A stretch of 11,908 bases of DNA from CAYOYH01 sp964408165 (GCA_964408165.1 CAYOYH010000022.1:1-11908), one strand, 5' to 3'. Counted from the stretch's first letter, positions 1 through 6,096 are shown. The notes: a model not told the origin generated them from the letters alone. Made by a program: numbers and translations.

Positions 1-94
1 GAATATAAAGAGAAACTAAAAGCAGAAGTGGCGCTCATCATGTGAACCATGACAAGTCTTTGCTATTTCTAGTATTTTGTGTCAGAATATACGC

Positions 95-595
95 ATGGAA
101 ATACCCTCACCGGAAGCCCGACCGGACTCATTCGATCATTACCCGAGCATTGAGGACTGGGAAGAGATTCAAGGTGGTAAGCCTACATTGTGGCTGAACC
201 CAGCTGGAAATAATATAAAAGTAGTTCATGTTTACGAAGATTTCGGCGCCAGCAGTGGCAGAGTTATTAACACTCCGCTAACTCATGTGGATGGACGCTT
301 GGCAATTCCTGAACATATGCGCCACGAGATAGGTGTTGCGTTTGAAGATGGTCGCTTGATTGAATTTCCGGCATTTATGTTACTTAGGTTCCACGGCGAT
401 CCTTGTGAAGCCCACTCAAGAGAATCTCATGGTGGAAGGGGTGTTGGTAGCAGCGGAGAAGTAATCGATTCCTCACAATTAGCTAGTTACCGGGACGACC
501 TGCGAAACAGGGGCTACGTAGAGCTCTGGGCAATCCCCAGTAAAGAGCGAGACAGTAAGTACACTTTCGCAGTTAAGCCAAGGCCTACACCCTGA
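95..595 (+). CDS. Hypothetical protein, 166 aa, possible AbrB-like segment
   Basis: I do not recognise this protein. From the ATG at 95 it is 166 residues, soluble, with no signal peptide or membrane segment. Residues 65-91 (VDGRLAIPEHMRHEIGVAFE and on to IEF) resemble the GRxxIPxxxRxxLGxxxGDxxEF pattern of AbrB/SpoVT or MraZ swapped-hairpin DNA-binding domains, but the fit is loose and this is inference only. Residues 108-122 are Gly/Ser/His-rich and probably a flexible linker. A TTG at 77 is in frame and would add six residues; it lies 7 nt after a TGCTATTTC that could be an extended -10, so a leaderless TTG start is possible. No Shine-Dalgarno is visible before either start. It ends in TGA, and a hairpin follows at 614-647. 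Confidence 0.6.
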   Translation: MEIPSPEARPDSFDHYPSIEDWEEIQGGKPTLWLNPAGNNIKVVHVYEDFGASSGRVINTPLTHVDGRLAIPEHMRHEIGVAFEDGRLIEFPAFMLLRFHGDPCEAHSRESHGGRGVGSSGEVIDSSQLASYRDDLRNRGYVELWAIPSKERDSKYTFAVKPRPTP

Positions 596-613
596 GTTTC
601 CTTCAAAAAACAG

Positions 614-647
614 CTATTGTTTGACTGAGGTCTTCCAAGGACAATAG
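614..647 (+). other. Hairpin in the spacer after the first gene
   Basis: CTATTGT (614-620) and ACAATAG (641-647) form a perfect 7-bp stem around a 20-nt loop. No U-tract follows, so it is a poor intrinsic terminator. A TTGACT that could be a -35 box (621-626) sits in the loop, just before the decayed gene at 652, so this may be a relic promoter or leader instead. Confidence 0.3.
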
Positions 648-651
648 TTCT

Positions 652-1300
652 ATGAAGATTTTGATGTGTAAACTTACTTATTTTGACATTGCTTGCGTCA
701 TTAACGCCTGGATGAATTTAGACAATCCATTTAGACGAGGAGTTGGCGAGCGAACAATGACAAGATTTGTACGAAGTTTATGAACACTTAGGGTGCGAGA
801 TTAAACTCATCGAGCCGGCAGAGAGGCTGCCAGACATGGTTTTTACTGCCAACGGCGGCTCGAACTCTACGGTGGCTATGGTTTCCGCTCCAGCCGTAAT
901 GAATACGCACAAATCGCTGATTTCCTAGATACGAGGATACAAGGGTCGTACCCTTGGAACTTGTAGGCCCGCGTTTCTATCCTTTCGGCACTTGCTTTAG
1001 CGTGCTAGACAGTCAAACCGTCGCCTATTCCCCCGGGGCATTTTCCGAAGAAAGCCCAAGCGTCCATTGAAAAAAACACCCCCAACATCATCAAAATGAG
1101 TCAAGAAGACGCCGCAGCTTTCGGCTTAAACATGCTCAGCGACGGCAAAAATTGCATCGTCGCCGTGCAAGCAAAAAACTTCCAAAAACAACTAGCTGAC
1201 AAAGGTTGCACCGTCCACCCAGTAGATGTCTCCGAGTTCAAAAAATCCAGCGGGGGAATTTAAGTGTTTGACGCTCCTGTTGGAACAAATCCATATATAG
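652..1300 (+). pseudogene. Decayed DDAH/arginine deiminase-like amidinotransferase-family gene
   Basis: Pieces of one protein can be read in changing frames. 652-~745 gives MKILMCKLTYFDI and INAWMNLDNPF, the family N-terminus. ~743-859 gives QDLYEVYEHLG, LIEPAERLPDMVFTANGG. 859-~945 gives ELYGGYGFRSSRNEY. 948-~1050 gives LELVGPRFYPFGTCFSVLD and PGAFSEES. 1054-1260 gives EDAAAFGLNMLSDGKN and PVDVSEFKKSSGGI. 1262-1300 gives KCLTLLL, holding the expected catalytic Cys. I count at least five frame changes and one TGA where the family favours Trp (758-760). An internal deletion around 859 removes the stretch normally found between the ANGG motif and the YGFRS segment. Intact relatives are single-domain guanidine-modifying hydrolases or transferases of about 250-300 residues. 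The 3' end overlaps the convergent 413-aa gene. Family assignment is fairly sure; exact substrate is not. Confidence 0.75.
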
Positions 1301-2501
1301 TTGGGTACCGACCGCTTATCCCGTTGCAGTAATTGGTTGAGGTTTCAGTATCAGCATTCAGCCTTATGAATTGACGAGTAATCTCTGGGTCAATAATGGC
1401 TTCTACGCTGCGTATTATTCCAGAATCAGACTGTCTATCTTGTCTACCTCCTAGTTGCCGAACTTTGTCTCTGCAGTATTGTTCAGTAATTGCAAGAAAA
1501 TCTCTGGTGTTAAGACCAAGTCTGAATCTGGCAACATCTATGGGGGCTAAGTATTTATTCGGCGTTCCGTTTATGTCTGATCCTTCCGTGAGCTTTTTCA
1601 CTTCAATTGGTTGCACTCTGCCTGTTCTGTGGTTTATTAATTTCAAATCAAATGATAGTTTTTTTCCAAACAGTTCGTGGCTGTGATCTTCGCGGATAAA
1701 TCCTTGAGTAGCTTCGATGTCCAAGTGTTTACCAGTAGAAAATAACCTGTCTTTTATTCTGCCCTGCAACACTAGTTCGCCAATTTCTCCAATTACCGAC
1801 CCCTCCCCTGGAAAAATAGATCTCGTGGTGGCAATTACTTCTGCTAGTTCAAGGAAGTGCAGCTCTAGCGCGGTTGAGTAAGCAGAATCCGTCTCTGTGC
1901 TCCTTTTTGCTTCGTAGTTATTAGTCAGGCTTCTAAGGCTAATGTCATATATGGCAAATCTGGCATGCAGCTTTCTAGGGCTCTTGCCGATGCCTAAATG
2001 CTCAGTCTGGCTTACTTGCTGATTAAGCTCAAGAGCTCGCGAAGCACTCTCGCCGTTCGGTTCGGCATTTAGTACACTCAATTCTTCGTAAATGCTAGCT
2101 AGTCTTCGTGAACGCAACATCGCTTTTTTGTGCTCGCCTTTTGATGTTAGGTAGCTAGGTTCGCTATCCAAACCTCTGGCGAGGAAATCGAAGATATGCG
2201 TTCGTTTACCTAGGTCTAACAGGGGTGGAAGATTGTAGTACATCCTCCTAAGTGTTAAATAGCTGTAGTCATGTGGGTTTGCGTCTTGTCCACTCACAAG
2301 ACTGTCGATGTCGGCAATAGTTTGCGATGATTCTAATATCCCTTCGCGCAGCCTAGAACTATTTAGGTCTACACTGCCTTTTGGTGTTTGGGTTAATCTA
2401 TCCGCAATTTCCTGCCACTCAGGGATTAAACTTTCCCTGAATTCTTCGTAATTAAAAGTGGATTCGGCTTGGTTTTTTACTGAAAATTCACCGCTAATCA
2501 T
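1260..2501 (-). CDS. Hypothetical 413-aa protein, possible PD-(D/E)XK nuclease
   Basis: I recognise no close family. The N-terminal ~230 residues look alpha-helical, charged and without membrane segments. Residues 235-302 carry a pattern that fits the PD-(D/E)XK nuclease fold: a helix with E239 and E242 (GEIGEL), then D285 in a hydrophobic strand (LSFDLKLIN), then E300-V-K302 (PIEVKK) 15 residues later. The spacing and hydrophobic strands match motifs II and III, but the Pro before D is missing. Family membership is inference. The ATG at 2501 is preceded by AGGGA about nine bases upstream, a fair ribosome binding site, and by a -10-like TAGAAT further up. The last 13 codons lie antisense to the dead amidinotransferase gene, so the C-terminus may be a recent extension. 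It could be the effector of a restriction or defence gene, but no methylase or specificity subunit is nearby. Confidence 0.65.
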   Translation of the reverse strand: MISGEFSVKNQAESTFNYEEFRESLIPEWQEIADRLTQTPKGSVDLNSSRLREGILESSQTIADIDSLVSGQDANPHDYSYLTLRRMYYNLPPLLDLGKRTHIFDFLARGLDSEPSYLTSKGEHKKAMLRSRRLASIYEELSVLNAEPNGESASRALELNQQVSQTEHLGIGKSPRKLHARFAIYDISLRSLTNNYEAKRSTETDSAYSTALELHFLELAEVIATTRSIFPGEGSVIGEIGELVLQGRIKDRLFSTGKHLDIEATQGFIREDHSHELFGKKLSFDLKLINHRTGRVQPIEVKKLTEGSDINGTPNKYLAPIDVARFRLGLNTRDFLAITEQYCRDKVRQLGGRQDRQSDSGIIRSVEAIIDPEITRQFIRLNADTETSTNYCNGISGRYPTIYGFVPTGASNT

Positions 2502-2531
2502 ATTTTTGTTTCCCTAAACATTTCTGTTTAT

Positions 2532-2537
2532 ATTCTA
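2532..2537 (-). promoter_or_regulatory. Possible -10 box of the 413-aa gene
   Basis: On the minus strand this reads TAGAAT, five of six matches to TATAAT, about 30 nt before the ATG at 2501. A matching -35 is weak (TTGGTG at 16 bp). AGGGA lies between it and the start codon as a likely ribosome binding site. Confidence 0.35.
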
Positions 2538-2564
2538 CACCTTCTCTCTCCCGCACCAAAGAAT

Positions 2565-2620
2565 GTTAGGCGGTAGGCTGGAGTTGAACGACGGCCGATA
2601 GAATTTAGAGGCTAGAAACT
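2565..2620 (+). repeat. Degenerate heptamer array, 8 units
   Basis: The spacer divides into 7-nt units in one phase, for example GTTAGGC then GGTAGGC at the start, and AGAGGCT then AGAAACT at the end. The middle units are more diverged. The array stops exactly where the hairpin at 2621 begins. The TAGAAAC/TAGAGGY sequence recurs in the spacer after valS (about 9043-9057). Confidence 0.5.
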
Positions 2621-2656
2621 GTTTCCGGGTGTTACCAGGGTGGCGCCCTCGGAAAC
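2621..2656 (+). other. 36-nt nested hairpin (possible three-way junction)
   Basis: GTTTCCG (2621-2627) pairs perfectly with CGGAAAC (2650-2656). Inside, with no unpaired base between them, are GGT-GTT-ACC (2628-2636) and AGGG-TGGCG-CCCT (2637-2649). The AGGGTGG stretch recalls the antiterminator of T-box leaders, but the following ACCGCG is not there and no gene lies downstream on this strand. It may be a structured RNA fragment, a small mobile palindrome, or a bidirectional terminator for the genes on either side. Confidence 0.45.
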
Positions 2657-2719
2657 AATAAAACTAGAAGTACTGCAAGCCTTAAAGGTCGTCGCCTTGG
2701 GGTAAAAGAAACGCTATGA

Positions 2720-2739
2720 GGTGCTGCCAAAACAGCACC
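2720..2739 (-). terminator. Possible terminator after murE
   Basis: A perfect 7-bp stem, GGTGCTG/CAGCACC with a 6-nt loop, begins four bases after the murE stop codon. On the murE strand the next bases are TCATAGCG and then TTTCTTTT, so the U-rich run starts about nine bases late. It is a plausible but imperfect intrinsic terminator. Confidence 0.45.
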
Positions 2740-2743
2740 AGAA

Positions 2744-4111
2744 TTATTTCTTCTTAGAAGAAGCCTTATTTATTTTCTTTGAAACCTTTTTCGCAACTTT
2801 TTTTGACTCCACCCTCTTCTTGGCTGACTTAGCAATTTTTGCCAACTCCTCCCGCACCGCATCGCCCTCAGACCAGTCTATCTTTTTGCCGTTGTCGATC
2901 CGATAATTTTGATTCCCGATTCCAGCTAGCAGTACTGTATCGCCAGATTTTTTGGCTAACTTCAGAGCCTTATTGATTGCTTGACGGCGATTGACAACCT
3001 CGTAAACAGGCGCTCCGTTCACGACGGCGTTAGCACCTTTTAGAACCTCCGCTCTAATGGTGGCTGGGTCTTCGGTGTAAGTGTCGTCATCGGTTACGAT
3101 GGCAATATCGCTCAGTCGTGCGACTATCTTGCCCATGAGCGGTCGTTTAGATTTATCGCGGTCACCAGTGGCACCAAAAACTACGATAATCTGCCCTTTA
3201 GTGGTTTGACGCAGATTTTCGAGCACATTAGTCAGGGCATCGGGAGTGTGGGCGTAGTCTAGTATCACGTCAAAACTCTGCCCTTCGTCTATCGATTCCA
3301 TCCTGCCGGGTACAATTTGCAAACTAGCCAGACCTTGCTGGATTTTGGCTGAAGGGATTTTCATTCGCTGAGCCACTGCCACCGCCGCCATGGCGTTATA
3401 GACATTAAACTTGCCGGTAAGATTTAGCTTCATTTCTATCTCCCCTTCCGGTGTGCTAAGTGAAGAAACTGATCCATGATTGGTAATTTTGGCTCTACGA
3501 ACCCGGACGTCGGCTTTGTCGGTCGTGCCGTAAACAGTAGTCATTTCGGCATCTCTGATACTGAAAAACTCAAACCAGGTGTCGTCGCCGTTAATCACCA
3601 CAAACTCTTTGGCTCGTTCGAAAAGTTTCCGCTTGGCGGCTGCGTATCTGTCCATGGTGTGGTGATAATCCAGGTGGTCTTGAGATAAGTTTGTAAACAC
3701 AGCTCCCCTGAAGGAAATCCCCCAAACTCGTGATTGAACTAGCCCAATTGAGGAAACTTCCAAAACCAGATGAGTTACGCCGTCATTGACCATTTCCCTA
3801 AGATACTTTTGCAAAACACTAGCGTCCTCAGTGGTTAAAGCCAGCTCGCTGTCGCGCCGACTATTGCCAACTTGGACTACAGCAGTGGAGAGAATACCAA
3901 CTTTGTGACCGGCGGCTTCCAAAATCGCACCAATCATATTGACCGTAGTAGTCTTGCCGTTGGTACCAGTGACCCCTATGACTTCTAGTTTTCTAGCCGG
4001 AAAGCCGTAGCGAATATTAGCCAGAACCGCCCGCAGCCAATGATACGAAGGTAGTAGCGGCTGGTACAAACCGCTTGGTAGTGTTTTCTTGAGTTTAGTT
4101 TTTACGCCCAT
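2744..4111 (-). CDS. murE: MurE-like UDP-MurNAc-tripeptide synthetase, lacking the N-terminal domain
   Basis: This Mur ligase adds the third amino acid to UDP-MurNAc-dipeptide in cytoplasmic peptidoglycan precursor synthesis, using ATP. Numbered from the ATG at 4111 (455 aa): P-loop GTNGKTT 49-55, VSS 119-121, TNLSQDHLDYH from 140, K160 (the usually carbamylated Lys, in YAAAKRK), GKFNVYNAMAA 233-243, DYAHTPD 285-291, GATGDRDKSKRP 313-324. Classic MurE has about 110 residues before the P-loop; here only 48, so the UDP-substrate domain is missing. The DNPR motif that selects diaminopimelate is replaced by DDDTYTEDP (341-349), so the amino acid added cannot be predicted. The last 35 residues are a Lys/Ser-rich tail. 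It follows tsaD closely and is probably co-transcribed with it. A TTG at 4123 with GAGG five bases upstream is an alternative start. Confidence 0.88.
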   Translation of the reverse strand: MGVKTKLKKTLPSGLYQPLLPSYHWLRAVLANIRYGFPARKLEVIGVTGTNGKTTTVNMIGAILEAAGHKVGILSTAVVQVGNSRRDSELALTTEDASVLQKYLREMVNDGVTHLVLEVSSIGLVQSRVWGISFRGAVFTNLSQDHLDYHHTMDRYAAAKRKLFERAKEFVVINGDDTWFEFFSIRDAEMTTVYGTTDKADVRVRRAKITNHGSVSSLSTPEGEIEMKLNLTGKFNVYNAMAAVAVAQRMKIPSAKIQQGLASLQIVPGRMESIDEGQSFDVILDYAHTPDALTNVLENLRQTTKGQIIVVFGATGDRDKSKRPLMGKIVARLSDIAIVTDDDTYTEDPATIRAEVLKGANAVVNGAPVYEVVNRRQAINKALKLAKKSGDTVLLAGIGNQNYRIDNGKKIDWSEGDAVREELAKIAKSAKKRVESKKVAKKVSKKINKASSKKK

Positions 4112-4130
4112 ATATCCTGTCAATAATACC

Positions 4131-5624
4131 TCACATACTCAGGCTGGTGCTAATTTCTAGGTGGTGCGGATCGTCGGGCTGGATTTGCTGGGAATGGAAA
4201 TAGCCCAAAGAGGCAATCATGGCGGCGTTGTCGGTGCAAAGATTAATCGGTGCGTATTCAATATTTATCGGCAACCGCTCTTTTAGCTGTCGGCGCAGTT
4301 CAGTATTAGCCGCCACACCGCCAGCGATGACCACTGTTTCGGGAGAGAATTCCTGGAAAGCTTCGATGGTTTTGTCTACCAGGGTTTCAGTGGCAACTCG
4401 CTGGAAAGACGCCGCCACGTCTTGGACTTGTTCGCTACTCAGCAGCTCTGCGAGCTTAAACGAAGGAAAGGAGTGGTCTTGCCCGCAAATCACTTGAACT
4501 TGGCGCAGAACAGCAGTCTTAAGGCCTGAGAAGCTAAAATCATACGGGCCAAGACCGCTGGTCACTTGAGTCTGCCGACTAGCGAAGCTAGCCGCACCAC
4601 TCAAGCTTTCAGCAGATTGCTTCGTTGCCAGCTCCGATACTCCCTCAGAGTATTGCTCATACACTTCGGTGCGTTTTTCGCCGGCGCCTTGCACTCTACT
4701 AAAACCAGCAACCTTGGCAGGGTTGGAACGTGCTTTTGGAAATTCATATTTATTTGGGTTGCCACCAACCTCAGCTGATTTTTGGATAGAAGGTCCGCCG
4801 GGATATTCTAGCCCTAACACCTTGGCTACTTTATCGAAAGCCTCGCCAACGGCATCATCTTGAGTCTGCCCCAGTAGTTCGTAATCGTAGTGGCCTCGAA
4901 ACAAAACCAGCTGAGTGTGTCCGCCGCTGACAATCAACGCCAACATCGGAAACTCAGGAGCTATCCATTTGTTACTAGTATCTGAGTAGTAGTTGGGAGT
5001 TGGGAGTTGGGAGTTGGGAAGCGCAGGGGTTTGTATTCCGCTGTCTTTGTCATTTTTCCCTCTAGATTCCACCGCCTGTGCTTTATTTTTCCCTATATTT
5101 TCCGACTTTCTGTCGTCTGTCGTCTGTCGTCTGTCGTCTAACCTTGTCATCTGCGGTCTACCGTCTAGCCTTGCCTCATTCTTTTTGCTTTTCTTTCCAA
5201 CTCCCATCTCCCAACTCCCATCTCCCGATTTCACTGCGCCACTCGACGCAATGAAATTCGCATAAACATGCGCCAACACATGGTTCACGCCGTAAAGAGG
5301 CTTGTTTTTGATTAGTGCTAAAGTGCGAGCGGTGACTACGCCGATTAGCAAAGCACCAGAAAGGCCCGGACCTTTAGCGACAGTTACGGCATCAATTTGA
5401 GCCCATTTATCTTCTACTCCTGGGAAGGCCTGTTCTAGCGCTTGATCGATTACTGGCAGTATCGCTTCAATGTGGCTTCTGGCCGCCACCTCTGGTACCA
5501 CTCCGCCAAAAACCTTATGAATGTCGATTTGCGAAACCACTACATTGGATAGCATTTCGCTACCGTCTTTAACCACGGCGGCGGCGGTCTCATCACAACT
5601 AGTTTCTATCCCTAAAATGTTCAT
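4131..5624 (-). CDS. tsaD: TsaD, tRNA N6-threonylcarbamoyladenosine transferase, with two large insertions
   Basis: TsaD transfers the threonylcarbamoyl group to A37 of ANN-decoding tRNAs, working with TsaB and TsaE in bacteria. The ATG at 5624 gives the canonical start MNILGIETSCDET; a TTG at 5633 is in frame but falls within the TATAAT box. Seen (numbered from 5624): ETSCDET 7-13, metal ligands H115 and H119 (NHVLAH), SGGHT 233-237, DFSFSGLKTA from about 362, AGGVAAN 434-440, TDNAA with metal ligand D465. Family length is about 340; here it is 497. Insertion 1 (about 126-223) lies between HVYANF and FPMLALIVSGG and is hydrophilic low-complexity sequence encoded by heptamer repeats. Insertion 2 (about 299-358) lies before PYDFSFSG and is not repetitive. 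Every catalytic motif is intact and the frame is open, so it is probably functional, with the insertions as surface loops. First gene of the tsaD-murE operon. Confidence 0.93.
   Translation of the reverse strand: MNILGIETSCDETAAAVVKDGSEMLSNVVVSQIDIHKVFGGVVPEVAARSHIEAILPVIDQALEQAFPGVEDKWAQIDAVTVAKGPGLSGALLIGVVTARTLALIKNKPLYGVNHVLAHVYANFIASSGAVKSGDGSWEMGVGKKSKKNEARLDGRPQMTRLDDRRQTTDDRKSENIGKNKAQAVESRGKNDKDSGIQTPALPNSQLPTPNYYSDTSNKWIAPEFPMLALIVSGGHTQLVLFRGHYDYELLGQTQDDAVGEAFDKVAKVLGLEYPGGPSIQKSAEVGGNPNKYEFPKARSNPAKVAGFSRVQGAGEKRTEVYEQYSEGVSELATKQSAESLSGAASFASRQTQVTSGLGPYDFSFSGLKTAVLRQVQVICGQDHSFPSFKLAELLSSEQVQDVAASFQRVATETLVDKTIEAFQEFSPETVVIAGGVAANTELRRQLKERLPINIEYAPINLCTDNAAMIASLGYFHSQQIQPDDPHHLEISTSLSM
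4991..5018 (+). repeat. Four exact AGTTGGG heptamers inside tsaD
   Basis: Four perfect tandem copies of AGTTGGG (CCCAACT on the coding strand). Because 7 is not a multiple of 3, successive copies are read in all three frames, giving PNSQLPTPN in TsaD insertion 1. Confidence 0.95.
5109..5136 (+). repeat. Four exact TCTGTCG heptamers inside tsaD
   Basis: Four perfect tandem copies of TCTGTCG, followed by diverged units (TCTAACC and similar). On the coding strand the unit is CGACAGA and gives the DDRRQTTDDR segment. The 12-mer TTAGACGACAGA at its edge recurs at 8963, 9022 and, inverted, at 9099. Confidence 0.95.
5198..5225 (+). repeat. CAACTCC/CATCTCC alternating heptamers inside tsaD
   Basis: Two copies of the 14-mer CAACTCCCATCTCC, that is four alternating heptamers. 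It encodes the GDGSWEMGVG segment at the start of TsaD insertion 1. Confidence 0.9.
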
Positions 5625-5632
5625 CTTCAACA

Positions 5633-5638
5633 ATTATA
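5633..5638 (-). promoter_or_regulatory. TATAAT -10 box of the tsaD-murE operon
   Basis: A perfect TATAAT on the minus strand ends eight bases before the tsaD ATG at 5624. With the usual 6-7 nt to the start site, transcription would begin at or next to the start codon, implying a leaderless message. I see no convincing -35 and no Shine-Dalgarno. Confidence 0.55.
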
Positions 5639-5684
5639 CCCGATGCCTTTCTTGTTCTATACCCTCATTACTCATAGCTTTTCA

Positions 5685-5754
5685 CTATTTTCCCCAGTTC
5701 CCGTTCTCGATTTTCCCAATTCCCAGCTTCTACCGCCTAACCTCTATCGTCTCC
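5685..5754 (+). repeat. Pyrimidine-rich degenerate heptamer array, 10 units
   Basis: Ten 7-nt units in one phase between the tsaD promoter and the palindrome cluster. Examples are CCCCAGT, TTCCCAA, TTCCCAG, CTTCTAC and CGTCTCC. The units share a YTC/YCC core and are more diverged than the arrays inside tsaD. Confidence 0.55.
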
Positions 5755-5768
5755 GACGCTACGGTCAG

Positions 5769-5792
5769 AGCCCCGATCAAAGCATCGGGGCT
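5769..5792. other. Perfect 9-bp GC-rich hairpin
   Basis: AGCCCCGAT (5769-5777) and ATCGGGGCT (5784-5792) surround the loop CAAAGC. The stem has terminator strength, but neither strand has a clear U-tract after it and no gene ends nearby, so it is recorded as a palindrome only. Confidence 0.6.
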
Positions 5793-5811
5793 GTTGTCTA
5801 TCTCCTAAAAA

Positions 5812-5941
5812 CGCCAGCGCACCCTCTCATTACTTTTGATGGCAAGGGGAAGTGCTCTTTTCAAAGCCTGTCCGCCTGCCGGCAGACAAAGGGCGCTGTT
5901 TCGCCAGCGCACCGCACCAACACTTTTGACAGCAAAAGTGT
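5812..5941 (+). repeat. Degenerate direct repeat pair with REP-like palindromes
   Basis: CGCCAGCGCACC occurs at 5812 and again 90 bp later at 5902. Similarity continues ungapped through ACTTTTGAYRGCAA for about 35 nt in each copy. Between and within the copies lie CTGCCGGCAG (5876-5885), GCGCTG/CAGCGC (5893-5898 with 5905-5910) and ACACTTTTG/CAAAAGTGT with an ACAG loop (5920-5941). No protein match is evident in any frame. Confidence 0.5.
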
Positions 5942-5970
5942 AGCAAAACTGCCTCCATGGACGAAAACAT

Positions 5971-6096
5971 GACTAAAAAATAATGAACTACACCGGAGCT
6001 CTCAAATTCGCCTACGGCGAAGTCCGTTAGTTATCCCGCAGGAGTAACGGACAAAGCTCGAGCTCATTGCTCGGTGCAGTTCATTATTTCTTAATC
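5971..6096. repeat. 126-bp inverted-repeat element folding as a three-way junction
   Basis: Left end 5971-5989 and right end 6078-6096 are inverted copies matching at 17 of 19 bases, including AAATAATGAACT exactly. After one mismatch the pairing continues with CACCG/CGGTG (5991-5995 with 6072-6076) and GAGCTC with GAGCTC (5996-6001 with 6060-6065). Inside are two adjoining perfect hairpins: TTCGCC/GGCGAA (6007-6021) and GTCCGTTA/TAACGGAC (6022-6052), the latter with TCC/GGA at its tip. No coding potential. It could be a MITE-like mobile element or a structured RNA. Confidence 0.65.

Noticed and set aside
758..760. TGA in place of Trp in the amidinotransferase remnant, hinting at TGA recoding
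   Set aside because: Three unrelated genes end in TGA (95-595, tsaD, HIT), and the remnant also has frameshifts and a deletion, so this is decay.
2621..2656. T-box riboswitch
   Set aside because: Only AGGGTGG fits; the following conserved bases, a stem I and a downstream gene on that strand are missing.
2502..2743. tRNA or other standard RNA gene in the spacer
   Set aside because: No cloverleaf, GTTCRA loop, or RNase P, tmRNA or SRP RNA core was found.
4993..5265. 90-aa open frame antisense to tsaD
   Set aside because: It is the reverse reading of the repeat insertion in tsaD, whose flanking motifs fix the true frame.
5769..5792. Intrinsic terminator
   Set aside because: The stem is strong but neither strand has a U-tract and no gene ends there.
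5643..5972. 109-aa open frame in the spacer upstream of valS
   Set aside because: It runs through heptamers and palindromes, resembles no family and has low-complexity composition.
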